NCBI GenBank assembly: GCA_025765615.1
Contig: JAIVFJ010000264.1
Location: 1-64,000 of the forward strand
Source: Zopfochytrium polystomum
Lineage: Eukaryota > Chytridiomycota > Chytridiomycetes > Chytridiales > Chytridiaceae
Length of the DNA stretch: 64,000 bases
Reading direction: 5' to 3'
Position numbers and translations under genes: made by a program. The notes beneath the pieces were generated by a model, which was not told the DNA's origin, made no database searches, and saw only the letters and a program-made list of their open reading frames with translations. Shown one piece after another: positions 53,225 through 62,897 of the stretch (the first letter of the stretch is position 1; every line of letters starts with the position of its first letter).

Positions 53225-54209
53225 TCATGAAGCGCTGTCTTGCTTTCGTTTTCTTCTCTTTATTGTTTCGTTCGCTTTGATCTTTGAGGAGTAAATTTCA
53301 CATTAGAGGGGCACCATGTACCCAAACAATCGGTTCGGTAGACTCAATAAAATGTCTATCCAATTTAGTATCAGAGCATTGCACCGCCGAGACTGGGAAA
53401 ATCTTGCTCATAATCATCAAGAATAGCTTTGCGAAGCTTGTCTTGTCTCTTTCCATCGTGCCTAACCCTCGCACTGTATGTACTTCCTACTGCTTCAGTC
53501 TTAACGGGAGGCAGACAAAAGGGTGGTGATGCAATAGCCACAGTAAAAACCGTTGAATGGAGAAAAAGAACTTTCTACGGAAAGGATCTCCTGGAAGACG
53601 CAGCAAACTAAGTCGATGGGGCCAGGACAGAGCGGAAAAGCACACACCCTCGAATTCGGAGAATTCCTCGCGCGAGCGATTGGTGCTGACCACGGTGACG
53701 CAACACATAAAGAAACGAAAAACCTGGAAACCAAACAAACAACAAACAACGGCCGGATAAATCAGCCGCTGAGATGAAGCGACGAAAATCAACGATGGCC
53801 CAAGAGGGGTCGGACTGAGCGCGAGACAGATAGGTGCAAAAGTTCATGCAAAAAGTACTGGGCTGGAGAGACACTGCCGACTTGGGGAGGGAAAGACAGC
53901 CCCCGTTTGCCGCAAATCTGTCGCAAAAGAGAAAAATGAAAAGCAAAAAAAAAAAATTGAGAAGCTCGTGTGACAGCGAAGGAAGGGCGAAAAGTCATCG
54001 CAGCACACAACGCATATTCTGCATGCGCGGTGCGCGCGTGCATTGTGAAAGAGGCGGCGGCGGCGCTCTGTCCGTCTGGGCTTCCAGCCGTTTTGGGCGG
54101 GGTCTGTCTTGCCCCCAGAGGTTTTTTCACCGAAAAAGAAGTAAGAGAAACCAAAGAGTCGGCGGTGACCCAACGCCTTTCCCTCGACCTACTTCTGGCA
54201 AATCCAGCA
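53225..54209. other. Intergenic
   Basis: No gene supported; short overlapping frames only. Confidence 0.4.
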
Positions 54210-54216
54210 TATAAAA
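54210..54216 (+). promoter_or_regulatory. TATA box upstream of secreted Cys-rich gene
   Basis: TATAAAA 70 nt upstream of the ATG at 54280. Confidence 0.6.
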
Positions 54217-54279
54217 AGGCACCCGCTCGACCGTCACACCCCCTTCATTACAACAACAACTCCCTCTCTCCCAACAATC

Positions 54280-54753
54280 ATGCACCTCTCCAACCTCTTC
54301 ACCCTCCTCCTTTCCTCCACCGCCGCGCTCCTCGCCGCGGCCGCCCCAACCGAGCCGTCGACCGTCGACCTCGGCAACGGCGCGTCCGTGACTCTCAACC
54401 AGCTCAAAGACATCATGCGCGACCCCTTCGCCGTCACCCTCTCCGACTCGCCGTACACGGTCACCGCGACCGACGGCACCACCTACAACCTGACCCCGTC
54501 CCTCGTCGAGACGGTCCTGGCCGGTAACGCGACGCAAGAGCAACTCCTCACTGGCGGAAAGCTGTCGCGCCGCGGCGGAGGTTGCACCAACATCGACTGC
54601 TTCTGCCAGTGCGAGTGCAACTGCACCGTCGACCGCCCCGCCATCTGCACCGGCGTCGGAGTCGCTGGGTGCGCGCAGAGCGCTCACCCGTGCATCACCT
54701 GCGACAGCCCCAGCAACAACCCGGCGTGCCACAAGTGCTACTACGGCAACTGA
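54280..54753 (+). CDS. Secreted pre-pro Cys-rich protein
   Basis: 157 residues. Signal peptide L-F-T-L-L-L-S-S-T-A-A-L-L-A-A-A-A, then an acidic/neutral pro-region of about 75 residues, a dibasic L-S-R-R-G-G-G that looks like a Kex2-type site, and a C-terminal domain with twelve Cys in 55 residues (C-T-N-I-D-C-F-C-Q-C-E-C-N-C and C-x2-C pairs near the end). The layout signal, pro-region, dibasic site, Cys-rich core is typical of processed secreted fungal peptides. No family recognised. Confidence 0.82.
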   Translation: MHLSNLFTLLLSSTAALLAAAAPTEPSTVDLGNGASVTLNQLKDIMRDPFAVTLSDSPYTVTATDGTTYNLTPSLVETVLAGNATQEQLLTGGKLSRRGGGCTNIDCFCQCECNCTVDRPAICTGVGVAGCAQSAHPCITCDSPSNNPACHKCYYGN

Positions 54754-54969
54754 GAGAGTGTGGGCCTTTTCATTGTATTGGGGATTGCCGAATTGACAGT
54801 TTTTGGCAAGGCCGTTGCTTTTTCTGTTCTTTTCTAGCCGATGTAATCTGTCACCCATACTGCGTACCATTTTTCTTCTCTTGAGATCCTGTCAGGAATA
54901 TAAACATGCGAATTGGCGCCCTTGCTCTTTAGCTGGCTGGGACAGGAACGTCAGAGTGTCTCACTTGAT

Positions 54970-55443
54970 TTACGTCCGCGGCTCCTCAGACGATGCAAAG
55001 TGGTCGCGCCACCACTGCTTAACCGCGTCCGATCGGGTCGAAAACCCCTCGCCCTGAAGGACCTCCTCAAAGGCGTCGCGCCTATTCTTGAAGCGGTTCA
55101 GCCACTCTTTGAATAAGCCGGACTTCTCCCACCACTCGAGAACTGTCTCATTCGATGCATCTTGGAAACTGAAAGTTGCCCAGTCTAATTGCAGCCCGCT
55201 GTCTCTCCACCACTGCAAGGTCTTGATATGGCCAGAATCGGCTGCGCCACTGACGGCAAAACTGGTATACTTGAGGTCGTATCCGCTGTCCTTCCACCAC
55301 TGGAGGATGTGCGCCTGACCGCGTTCGCTTGCAAGGTCCATCGCGACGGATCTGTAGCGGAGCTCGAGCCCACTGTCCTTCCACCATTGCAGCACGTCAA
55401 TAGATCCCATTAGCGATGTGCAGGTCGTTGGTTCGGAATCGTA
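54970..55443 (-). pseudogene. 3' half of a split L-Q-W-W-K repeat gene
   Basis: In-frame from the insertion point to TGA at 54970-54972. It has three clear repeat units (V-L-Q-W-W-K-D-S-G-L-E-L-R-Y, I-L-Q-W-W-K-D-S-G-Y-D-L-K-Y, T-L-Q-W-W-R-D-S-G-L-Q-L), a fourth W-W unit, and a C-terminal helix ending S-E-E-P-R-T. It lacks its 5' half, which lies at 56947-57444 across an inserted element. A chance ATG at 55512 inside the element opens the same frame. Confidence 0.85.
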
Positions 55444-55750
55444 CTTGTTGAGATTCGACCCACGGGGTACACTACGCCCGTTACTGATGATCCCTTTGAG
55501 AACTCCATCCAATCACATTGGATGGGGTGTTTGAAGGGCTCAGTAGATTCAATACTTGAATGGGGCGCTTGGAAGGGCTAATCTGTTCTCAATAAAAAGA
55601 GATAGGCAAAGGCGGCTGTTGTTCTAGCTTTGTTCATCCTACCGGTAGGAACAATGCAATTAGAACATGCACAAAAATGCTCAAACTACGCACTCTGCAC
55701 ATGTAACACAGCACAGCAAGCATGCAGAAGCAGTGTACCACTGCCCAATG

Positions 55751-55890
55751 CTCCGGAATTCCGCTCTCTGCATCGGAATTTCGCTCTCTGCACCGAAATT
55801 CCGCACTCTGCATCGGAATTCCGCTTCCTGATCTGGAATTCCTCTCTCTGCACCGGAATTCCGCTTCCTGATCTGGAATTCCAGCTTTCC
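55751..55890. repeat. 21-bp minisatellite
   Basis: About six imperfect copies of a unit like CGGAATTCCGCTCTCTGCAT, containing EcoRI-type GAATTC sites, inside the inserted element. Confidence 0.8.
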
Positions 55891-55938
55891 TGCTGTGCTG
55901 TGCAATCTGAGCAATGCAACAGGCATTTAGGAATCAGG

Positions 55939-56125
55939 GATTGCACCAATCACTGCATTTCTAAAAGTGAGATAAAAACTGAGCTCACCAGAGATTGCAC
56001 CAATCATTGGATTTCTAAAAACAAGGAAAAAAGCGGCTTGTTTCCCAAACAAGCTTCCTGATTTGGAAACAACCAAACCAATTTACAAGCAACTGTTTCT
56101 CAAACAAGCTGTAAATTGGTTCCTG
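55939..56125. repeat. Direct and inverted repeats within the element
   Basis: AGATTGCACCAATCA occurs near 55939 and again near 55991, and CCAATTTACA / TGTAAATTGG form a hairpin at about 56078-56120. Confidence 0.65.
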
Positions 56126-56126
56126 G

Positions 56127-56615
56127 TGGTACTCAGCCCAGACAAAGTGCTCAGCCCAAGGTGGTACTCAGCCCTGGCTGGTACTTAGCCCAGGGTGTTA
56201 TGAATCACCCTCTGGAAACCTCTGGAACCTTCTAGAACATTCCTTCATGGAACCTTGTGGAACCTTCTGGAACCTTCTTTGCTTTCCTGACTTGTCTTGT
56301 TGTCATTGGTATCATTGGTATCATTGTATTACTAATTGCTCTTTCTGGAACCTTCTTTGAGTCTTGACAAGGAAGACTCTCAAAAGGTATAAAAGGGGGA
56401 TGGGGGACCTGTCCCATCCCTCAAGTGAATTATTGTTTCCAATACAATCATCACTCCTCTCAGTTCCTTGTCTGCCTTGTCCTGTCCTGCCCTGTTCCTG
56501 ACACAGGGTGGTGCACAGCCCTGGCTGGTATTCAGCCCTGAGTGATGCCCAGCACTGGGTGGTACTCAGCCCTGAATGGGTACTTAGCCCAGGCTGGGGA
56601 TTGGTGCTCAGCCTG
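56127..56615. repeat. GGTGGTACTCAGCCC-type tandem repeat
   Basis: Degenerate 17-19-bp units (GGTACTCAGCCCTGGCT and variants) on both sides of the nested LTR; the LTR split a once continuous array. Confidence 0.7.
56196..56513 (+). mobile_element. Nested solo LTR (318 bp), TSD CAGGG
   Basis: Begins TGTTATGAATCACC and ends GTTCCTGACA (TG...CA). Flanked by CAGGG at 56191-56195 and CAGGG at 56514-56518, a perfect 5-bp target-site duplication. Internal TATAAAAG at 56388-56395 followed by a purine-rich leader and CCAATACAAT. The first 68 bp recur at 3336-3403. No internal coding region, so a solo LTR produced by LTR-LTR recombination. Confidence 0.9.
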
Positions 56616-56946
56616 TTTTATCTCATTTCTGTGGCCTGCTCTGTGCAGCCCACTGCTCCCTCTGTTTTCTGATGGCTCCAACCTGCAGGAGTATAAAAGC
56701 AGCAACCTCTCACAGAGATCAAAAAAGGAATCCAACCCCCTCCTTGCTGCTTTGACAGAATCCAGTGCAAAACAAGCCAATCTCTCTTCCTCCATTTGCT
56801 CTCTCTTCCAGCTCTGCCCACTCACTCCTCTCTCCTCTTTCCATCCTCTCACTCCTTTCCCTTTTCCATCATCACTGCTCTCTCTCTCTCTCTCTCTTCA
56901 TCCCTACACACACCAAGTCCCTCCAGTCCTGGGTGGGATTTCATCA

Positions 56947-57444
56947 GTACTCGAGCGGCAGCCCGCTATCCTTCCACCACTGCAGGACATCGATGCGTCC
57001 ACATTCAGATGCTACCTCCAGAGCGTACTCGTCGTACTTGAGCGGAAGACCACTGTCTTTCCACCACTGCAGCACATCTACGAGTCCACGACGGCTGGCA
57101 TCGTTGAGCGCGAACGTCGTGTACCCGAGTTCCAACCCGCTGTCCTTCCACCACTGCAGAGTCTCTACCGAGCGCACAAAGTCCAGCGATTCTTCATCCT
57201 TGCAGATCAACGTAAGGAGACGCGTGCGGGGGATGTGTTGGCGAATGGATTTGAGGGCGGAGGCTGAGCGGAACGAACAGAGGAAGTTCAGCCGGAGCAG
57301 GGACTCGGCTTGGATCCGCCGAAGGCGAAAGAGGGTCGCGAAGGTGAAGTGATCGCACGGGACCTGGATGTATGTGCAGATTTCGATCGCGATCACGGAG
57401 GGAAGTAGAGGCTCTGGTAGTAGTGACTTCGCCTCGTCTGTCAT
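56947..57444 (-). pseudogene. 5' half of a split L-Q-W-W-K repeat gene
   Basis: ATG at 57444, 166 codons to the insertion point; the first stop (TGA, 56944-56946) belongs to the inserted element. The N-terminal cap has L-P-S-V-I-A-I-E-I-C-T-Y-I and F-A-T-L-F-R-L-R-R-I-Q, then S-V-E-T-L-Q-W-W-K-D-S-G-L-E-L-G-Y and two further units with V-L-Q-W-W-K-D-S-G-L-P-L. Removal of the element and one TSD leaves the frame uninterrupted into 54970-55440 (322 residues in total), so the gene was intact when hit. Confidence 0.88.
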
Positions 57445-57764
57445 TGCTGAGAAAATGGCATTAAAAAATCGCGTTTGCTCAGGTTTTATCAGCCCTTCCC
57501 GATGAGAGGTGGGAATTCTCGCCGGCCGTACACCCTCCACTGCGCCCGGGCTCGAACCAGGCGTAAGCAACAAGGGGATCAGAACAGAGAAGGTTGAACC
57601 GGAGGGACAAGGGAGAACGGGAAGTGAAAAGGCGGGAAACGGACTTCCCAACAAGGCCTCTCACGCGCATGGTGGGTGCCGAGGTGGATGGCGAATCAGC
57701 CCTAGGCTTCGCAGAGAAAGGAAGAGCGCTACTGCCTTCCTTCTCTGTTTTGCCTGCAACTGCG

Positions 57765-57950
57765 AGCCTGCACGGCCAATTTGGTGTATGGCAGCTTCAG
57801 CCCGCTCTCTTTCCACCACCAGGTCCGCGCAGTTTAGCGGCTCGTCGTCCTCGTAGATCAGGGAATAAAGGTGCTCCTGAAGAGGATTGTGGGGAGGAGG
57901 CGTTTGATTGAGGCGGATTCGAACAAGCACACCCAATTTATTTTCAGAAA
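57765..57950 (-). pseudogene. Further L-Q-W-W-K family fragment
   Basis: One frame reads L-Y-S-L-I-Y-E-D-D-E-P-L-N-C-A-D-L, matching the L-L-T-L-I-C-K-D-E-E-S-L-D-F linker of the adjacent gene; a shifted frame continues W-W-K-E-S-G-L-K-L-P-Y-T-K-L-A. A degraded neighbour copy with a frameshift. Confidence 0.65.
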
Positions 57951-58029
57951 TGCCAACCACAAAGTACACACAGACCGTTGTCCCTACAGACAGTCTTTAG
58001 GGTAGCGCCGCATTGTCTTTTCGGAGTCC

Positions 58030-58835
58030 TTATTTCTTCTTTCCAGTCCCACCGCGACCGCTGGCCGGCGCTGACTTCGTCTGGGCTGGAACCTGCTTTG
58101 GAGACGCCGACTGTTTGCCTGTCGGCTGTTTACGCGCACCGCCGCTTCCGCCGGTCGCTTTAGCTGTCTTCCCGCAGCCATTTCCGGCCCGACGATAGAG
58201 TGTCTTGTGCATTTACAACGATTTTTTGTTAGCGAAGAAGAAGATTGTATAGTTTCGCAGCCATGGGGATGGTGAGTTTTTGTGGGGGTGGAAACATGCG
58301 ACGAGCACTTCGCCGAGGAGTGCGTTCGGGGAGAAGAAGGGGGGGGGGGGGGGGGGGGGGGGGGGAATGCTACCCTTACCGATCCGTCTCGCCTAATCAG
58401 CTGGCAGGCGCTGGCGGGAATGTGATTCTGGACGAGCACCTCCTTGTTCATGGAGGCCCACGACCTTTCTGCGCCGGTGCTCCCAGCGGTATGCTTGACC
58501 ATGTCGACGTGGCCGCCGTCGTGGAAGCCGGGGATCTTGTTTGGATCGATTTTGAGCACGCCGGCCTTGTCGCCGTCCTTGTCGATCTGTAGGGCGCGCT
58601 TCTTGTCCCTGGTTGTGGAGATGTACTGCGAATCGGTCCAGCCGTAGGTGTGGTCTGACGGGGAGCGTTCAGTGGAACGGGGCTTTTGGGCGTTGAGGCC
58701 GTTTTCGCGCCACGTCCCTGCTTCTCTGGAGTTCATGACCCGGTTGAGGGTGCCTGCTGCAGCGGCGGGATGGAAAGGGAGGACGAAGGCGCCGACGCAT
58801 GCTGTGAATAGCAGACGGCGCGCGCAACAGTGCAC
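58030..58835 (-). pseudogene. Short ART-like secreted paralogue, start codon lost
   Basis: Two exons, 58835-58380 and 58203-58030, in phase; 209 codons. The mature part matches the paralogue at 59160-59885 (N-R-V-M-N-S, Y-I-S-T-T, K-I-D-P-N-K-I, K-E-V-L-V; tail T-L-Y-R-R-A-G-N-G-C-G-K, ending G-T-G-K-K-K). At the position of the paralogue's ATG-CAC this copy has GTG-CAC, and no in-frame ATG exists upstream before a stop at 58911-58913. It may be silent or start at a non-AUG codon. Its intron contains a run of 27 G (58339-58365; C on the sense strand). ADP-ribosyltransferase-like fold is inferred as for the larger paralogue. Confidence 0.7.
58339..58365. repeat. Homopolymer G27
   Basis: 27 consecutive G on the plus strand, inside the intron of the preceding gene; probably length-unstable. 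Confidence 0.85.
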
Positions 58836-59159
58836 GTAGATAATTTTCGCACAAGCCAGAACCCAATGACGCTCTGGTCCTGCATGTGCCAGGGCTGAGC
58901 CACAGCAATCTTATGATACGCTGAGAGACAAAGGAAACAGAAGGGCCAATTGGAGGATCAAAAATGGCAGGGCGAGTGAGTAAATATTTAAACGTGGCAG
59001 AGGACAGCGGGCGCCAGAGGGCGCAGTGAAGGCTTAGGGTTCGGCGTAGCGAGGAACGCAAGTTGTAGTCTCTATCTCCGAGGCGGAAGGCCCAGTGTGC
59101 TGCAATAACATCCGGCGACAAAAGCCGAACTCGGAGAATGCAAACAGAACGCAATGCAC

Positions 59160-59885
59160 TCATTTCTTCTTCCCAGTCCCTCCGCGCCCACTGGCCGGCA
59201 CTGACTTCTTCTGGGCTGGGACCTGCTTAGGGGCCACCGACTGTTTGCCCGTCGACTGTTTACCCCCACCGCCGCCTCCGCCTGTCGTTTTAGCGGTCTT
59301 CCCGCAGCCATTTCCGGCCCGACGATAGAGAGTCTTGTCCATTTTGCAAGGTTAAACAATGAAAGTTTTGCTTCGTCAGCACCATGTAGACGGTGAGTCC
59401 TTTCGGGAGAAGGGGAAGAATGCTACCCTTACCGATCCGTCTCGCCTGATCAGCTTGCACGCATCGGCGGGAATGTGGTTCTTGACGAGCACCTCCGAGT
59501 TCCATGTAGCGGCCACCCTAATCAGACCACTTGACCCCTCGGTGTGCTTGACCATGTCGACGTGGCCGCCGTTGTGGTAGCCGGGGATCTTGTTCGGGTC
59601 GATCTTGAGCACGCCGGCCTTGTCGCCGTTCCTGTCGATTTGCTTGGCGCGGCTCTTGTCTCTGGTTGTGGAGATGTACTGGGAGTCAGTCCAGCCTTCG
59701 GTGTGGTCTGTCGGGGAGCGCTCGGTGGATCCCGGCTTTTGGGCATGGAGGCCGCTCTGGCGCCACGTCGCTGCTTCTCTGGAGTTCATGGCCCGGTAAA
59801 GGGAGCCTGCTGCAGCGGCGGGATGGTAATGGAGGAGGAATGCACTGAAGCATGCCGCCAAAAGCAGAGGGATTGGGAAGTGCAT
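59160..59885 (-). CDS. Short ART-like secreted protein
   Basis: Two exons, 59885-59433 and 59333-59160, in phase; 208 residues. Signal peptide M-H-F-P-I-P-L-L-L-A-A-C-F-S-A-F-L-L, then L-Y-R-A-M-N-S, Q-Y-I-S-T-T, V-L-K-I-D-P-N-K-I, H-V-D-M-V-K-H and S-E-V-L-V-K-N-H-I-P. The order Arg...S-T-T...Glu fits an R-S-E ADP-ribosyltransferase-like fold; enzymatic activity is unproven. Exon 2 encodes a basic tail, T-L-Y-R-R-A-G-N-G-C-G-K then G/K/Q/S-rich to G-T-G-K-K-K. The donor GATCG|GTAAGG and an AAG|AC acceptor are shared with both paralogues. Tandem with the copy at 58030-58835. Confidence 0.8.
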
Positions 59886-60651
59886 TGACCAACGAGGGAA
59901 AGGGTGGGGCGGGGGAAGGTGATGTCGAAGTCAAATAAGTTTGATTCCGTGCGGTGGGGCAACAGGGAACTGGCGGCTGAGTACACGCCTTGCAGCATTT
60001 TGGCGCCCGAACGTTTCCGGCAATTGCGAAGTTACGCGATCAGCCATTTTTGGCAGAAACAAGACAAAAGAACCACTAATGCCGAACGGATCCGGCTGGA
60101 CCGACCCGCCGAAGAGAATCAAAGGCCATAAGTGTGACGGCGGACCTTACGTCTCCCCTTTACTTCCGATTGAAGTCCATCTCTTCCCACGCAACCCCCA
60201 GTCTTCAGTCCACCGCTGCGCCCGCCCATCGTCTCCAGTGCACCCCCTTCCTCTGCTCCGGCAACGTCTCAAGCTGCCTCAAAGAGTCCAAGCGCGCTGT
60301 GGACGAGCGACGCAGCGAGCAAAGTGGCAGGCGTTTCTTTTTGACCGAAGCCTTTTGTTACGGGCCGCCAAGAGAGGAAGGCTCAGGTCAACCGATTGCA
60401 AATTCGTTCGACGAAATTTTCGTGGGTGGGTACTGGCGCAACGGACCAGAAAATGGTGTGGGCGGATAGTAAAGCCAGTACCCAATAATCTGCGGCAGCC
60501 CGTGCCGACACTCCTCGGCCCTGCTGGCTGGGTTCGGGTTGTGGGCTGAGCCAGCTTTGTTGCACAAAGAGACACCACCAATAAAGGGCTGAGACAAAAG
60601 GAGCACAAGTGGGGTTCACATAACCAATCGCAGTGAGGAGGGCGACAAGCC
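59886..60651. other. Intergenic
   Basis: No gene supported. Confidence 0.4.
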
Positions 60652-61309
60652 ATGGGCAAACGCGGAGCTGCCAACCGTCATGACCGTCCCGCCGCCTCTA
60701 CACTGGCCTGGTCGGCGCGTCGACTACTCCTCCGCTTGGCGGTGGCCGCCGCCTGCTGCATCTTTTGCCTCTCTTCCCCATTCGATAGCACGTCCCTCGG
60801 CGCTCCCGCTCAGGGCCTCTTCGTCTCAGCCGCCCCGCTGCCACCGCCCTTAGACGTCGCCGCCAACAACAACAACCCTCGGAATGCCAGTGAGTCTCGT
60901 TTGCCTTCTCTCCCCCCACCCCCCGCACCTCGACGCTCATTCGCATTGCATCTACACAAACCCCCCGTCCTTCAGTCTTCCGCCGGGCCGGCCCGTCGTC
61001 TCAAAAGAACGGCGCAGGAAAGAAAACTGTTACCTTTGCAACACCGGAAAGCAAGACTCACGAGTACACCCTGCCAGACGGCGAGCTCGCTTCTCGTCGC
61101 GAGCGCATGCAGAAAATCAGGGACAAGAAACCCGAGGCGCGGAAGGACGTGGCAAAGGATAGCGAGCGCAAGTGGAGAACGGGTGTGGTGAAGGCGGTCC
61201 TTGGCGGCGAGAAGTACCACTCGTATGTGTCGCCCGAGGCGGCGAAGCACACAAAGGTGAAGCTGTACAAGCCGAAGAAGCAGGAGGAGCCCGCGTATTA
61301 TGGAGGCCC

Positions 61310-61313
<4 letters not shown>
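60652..61313 (+). CDS. Small basic membrane-anchored or secreted protein
   Basis: Two exons in phase, 60652-60889 and 60976-61313; 191 residues. Residues 21-45 (R-R-L-L-L-R-L-A-V-A-A-A-C-C-I-F-C-L) form a hydrophobic segment preceded by R/K, either a signal anchor or signal peptide. The rest is basic: T-V-T-F-A-T-P-E-S, L-A-S-R-R-E-R-M-Q-K-I-R-D-K-K-P-E-A-R and a compact end with E-K-Y-H-S-Y-V-S-P-E-A and P-A-Y-Y-G-G-P. No family recognised. The stop codon abuts a GA microsatellite. Confidence 0.65.

Positions 61314-61346
<33 letters not shown>
61312..61346. repeat. (GA)n microsatellite
   Basis: About 17 GA units directly after the stop codon of the preceding gene. Confidence 0.9.
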
Positions 61347-62186
61347 AGTGTCAGGCGGAGAATACATTACATTTTAATTCACATGAAAGAAATCGTAAAA
61401 GCGGTCGGATTTCGGCGAGAGAGACACAAAGACAAAGCCGACTTGCCGCGCTTCAGACAGGCCGAGAAACCTCGGGAAATGGCGCGTGTGCCAATTCAAC
61501 CGGCGCACATTATTCACATAAAATATCAACGCTGTCATCTCGCAGCGTTTCTTGCCGCGCTCTTCACCCCACCACCGCCGCCGTGGGGCCGTGCGGGTCC
61601 CAAGCCGAGTTTCGCTCGAAAGACATCTCGGCATATGGCGGCCGATCACGAAGCAGCAGAGACCGTTCTCCCCATCGAGCCGAGCGGGTGGGTCTCTTGC
61701 TCTGCTGGCTGGACAGGAGGGTAGCCAGACGCGGGTCGACCCCGATGCGATCGCTTCTCTCCTCAACTTCAAAGGAGTGAAGCCGCCGGCCGACTTCGAG
61801 TGGACACAGTGGGAGGAGGACGAGGAGGTGGAGGAAGGTGCACTGCAGTAGCATCAAGAGGAGAACGGTGAAGGCGAGCACGTCTGGCGCTTCCTGGGTT
61901 TGGCTGCCGGAAAAATGGCTTTAAAAAATGGCTTGAACCAGCTGTAAAAGTGATTTACTCAGACCCCCCATCATCACGTGTCCCAGCACACTCCTTATCG
62001 GACAGAAAGGTCTTAGACGGGGGAGAAACAAACGGTACCTGCACGCGTTGCGTCCACTTCGTCTTTGCCAATCTTTGTAGTGGGCAACGCTTCCTTGTAA
62101 ATCACGTCGTTCGACCCGCGCTTTGCTTTGTATACAGTCGAAACCGTGCCCGTTTGTCGCCGAGCTTGCCAGTCAGTGGAAGGGAT
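61347..62186. other. Possible exons, no gene model
   Basis: Minus-strand pieces such as V-S-T-V-Y-K-A-K-R-G-S-N-D-V-I-Y-K-E-A-L (about 62135-62050) read like coding sequence, and a hydrophobic stretch lies at about 61885-61800 (minus), but I could not join them in phase. Unassigned. Confidence 0.25.
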
Positions 62187-62539
62187 TTAGCTTTTTCCCC
62201 CTTTCCCTGGAGAGAATGGCACACCGCCCACCGTTTCAGCGGTACCAGACTGTTGATCCCGACAAAGACAAGCGGAAAGGGAATGAGTTGTGAAACGGAG
62301 AGATTGAGAAAAGAATCCCGTTTAACCTTTGATGGCGCACCGCTGCTTCTTCCTTCTCCCCCCGAGGCGAGCGCGAACGGCAGGACGGTCTGGAAAAGGA
62401 CATAGATGGCTGCCACAAGAAACAGGATGCGAGCGATGATCGGTGGCGGCGGGGGGGGGCCGTGGGCGGAGGCATTTTCGTTGTTTTCCGTGGGCGCGCA
62501 GCCTATGTGCGTCTCACCACAACTCTTGTTTCGTTCCAT
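62187..62539 (-). CDS. 91-residue single-pass membrane protein
   Basis: Two exons in phase, 62539-62327 and 62249-62187. A soluble N-terminus with a P6 run is followed by one membrane segment (I-I-A-R-I-L-F-L-V-A-A-I-Y-V-L-F) and a short Gly/Ser/Lys-rich C-terminus ending G-K-G-G-K-S. The intron has a GTTAAA donor, long pyrimidine tract and CAACAG acceptor. Small size and topology resemble ER-associated micro-proteins, but no family is assigned. Confidence 0.5.
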
Positions 62540-62897
62540 TCGATTTTTTAGCCGGTGACCCACACAGCTCGGACTTGACCAAACAACCCCCAAAGGGAGG
62601 AGTCAGTCTTCTTGAGCGGAACTCTTGCCCACGGTCTTGCAAAAGACAGCTTTCTCTTGCCTTCAGAGCGAGCATCTCGTCGTGCCCAGGGTCAAGAACC
62701 CCAGCACCACGCATTAACAAGCATTAGAACGACGGACAGAGGGTGGACTGTTAAACATCTTGGCCGCGACAGATACGTACTCTATTCTGTTGTTTGCGCT
62801 TCAGTCGAGAAAAAAAACCCACGAAGCAACACAAGCGGCCGGAGCTCCCAAACAAACGATCTCGCAATTCACACCTCGTCCTCCACAATTTTCCTTT

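Larger units (their letters stand above)
55446..56946 (+). mobile_element. 1.5-kb LTR-like insertion, TSD GTACT
   Basis: The element begins TGTTGAGATTCG and ends GATTTCATCA, i.e. TG...CA. It is flanked by the same five bases GTACT at 55441-55445 and 56947-56951. It sits in the middle of a Tyr codon context of a repeat gene whose frame is open on both sides. A TATAAAAG box lies at 56692-56699, about 250 bp before the 3' end, as in LTR promoters. No gag/pol frame is present, so this is best read as a solo LTR of about 1.18 kb enlarged to 1501 bp by the nested LTR at 56196-56513. Confidence 0.82.

Noticed and set aside
55751..55890. Possible CRISPR-like array
   Set aside because: Units are contiguous 21-bp minisatellite copies without unique spacers, in a eukaryotic LTR-like element.
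55630..56061. 143-codon plus ORF with repeated heptapeptides
   Set aside because: It is translation of the 21-bp minisatellite inside the inserted element; no start context or homologue.
57530..57570. T-arm-like CCTGG-TTCGAGC-CCGGG on the minus strand
   Set aside because: No matching acceptor, D or anticodon stem found around it.
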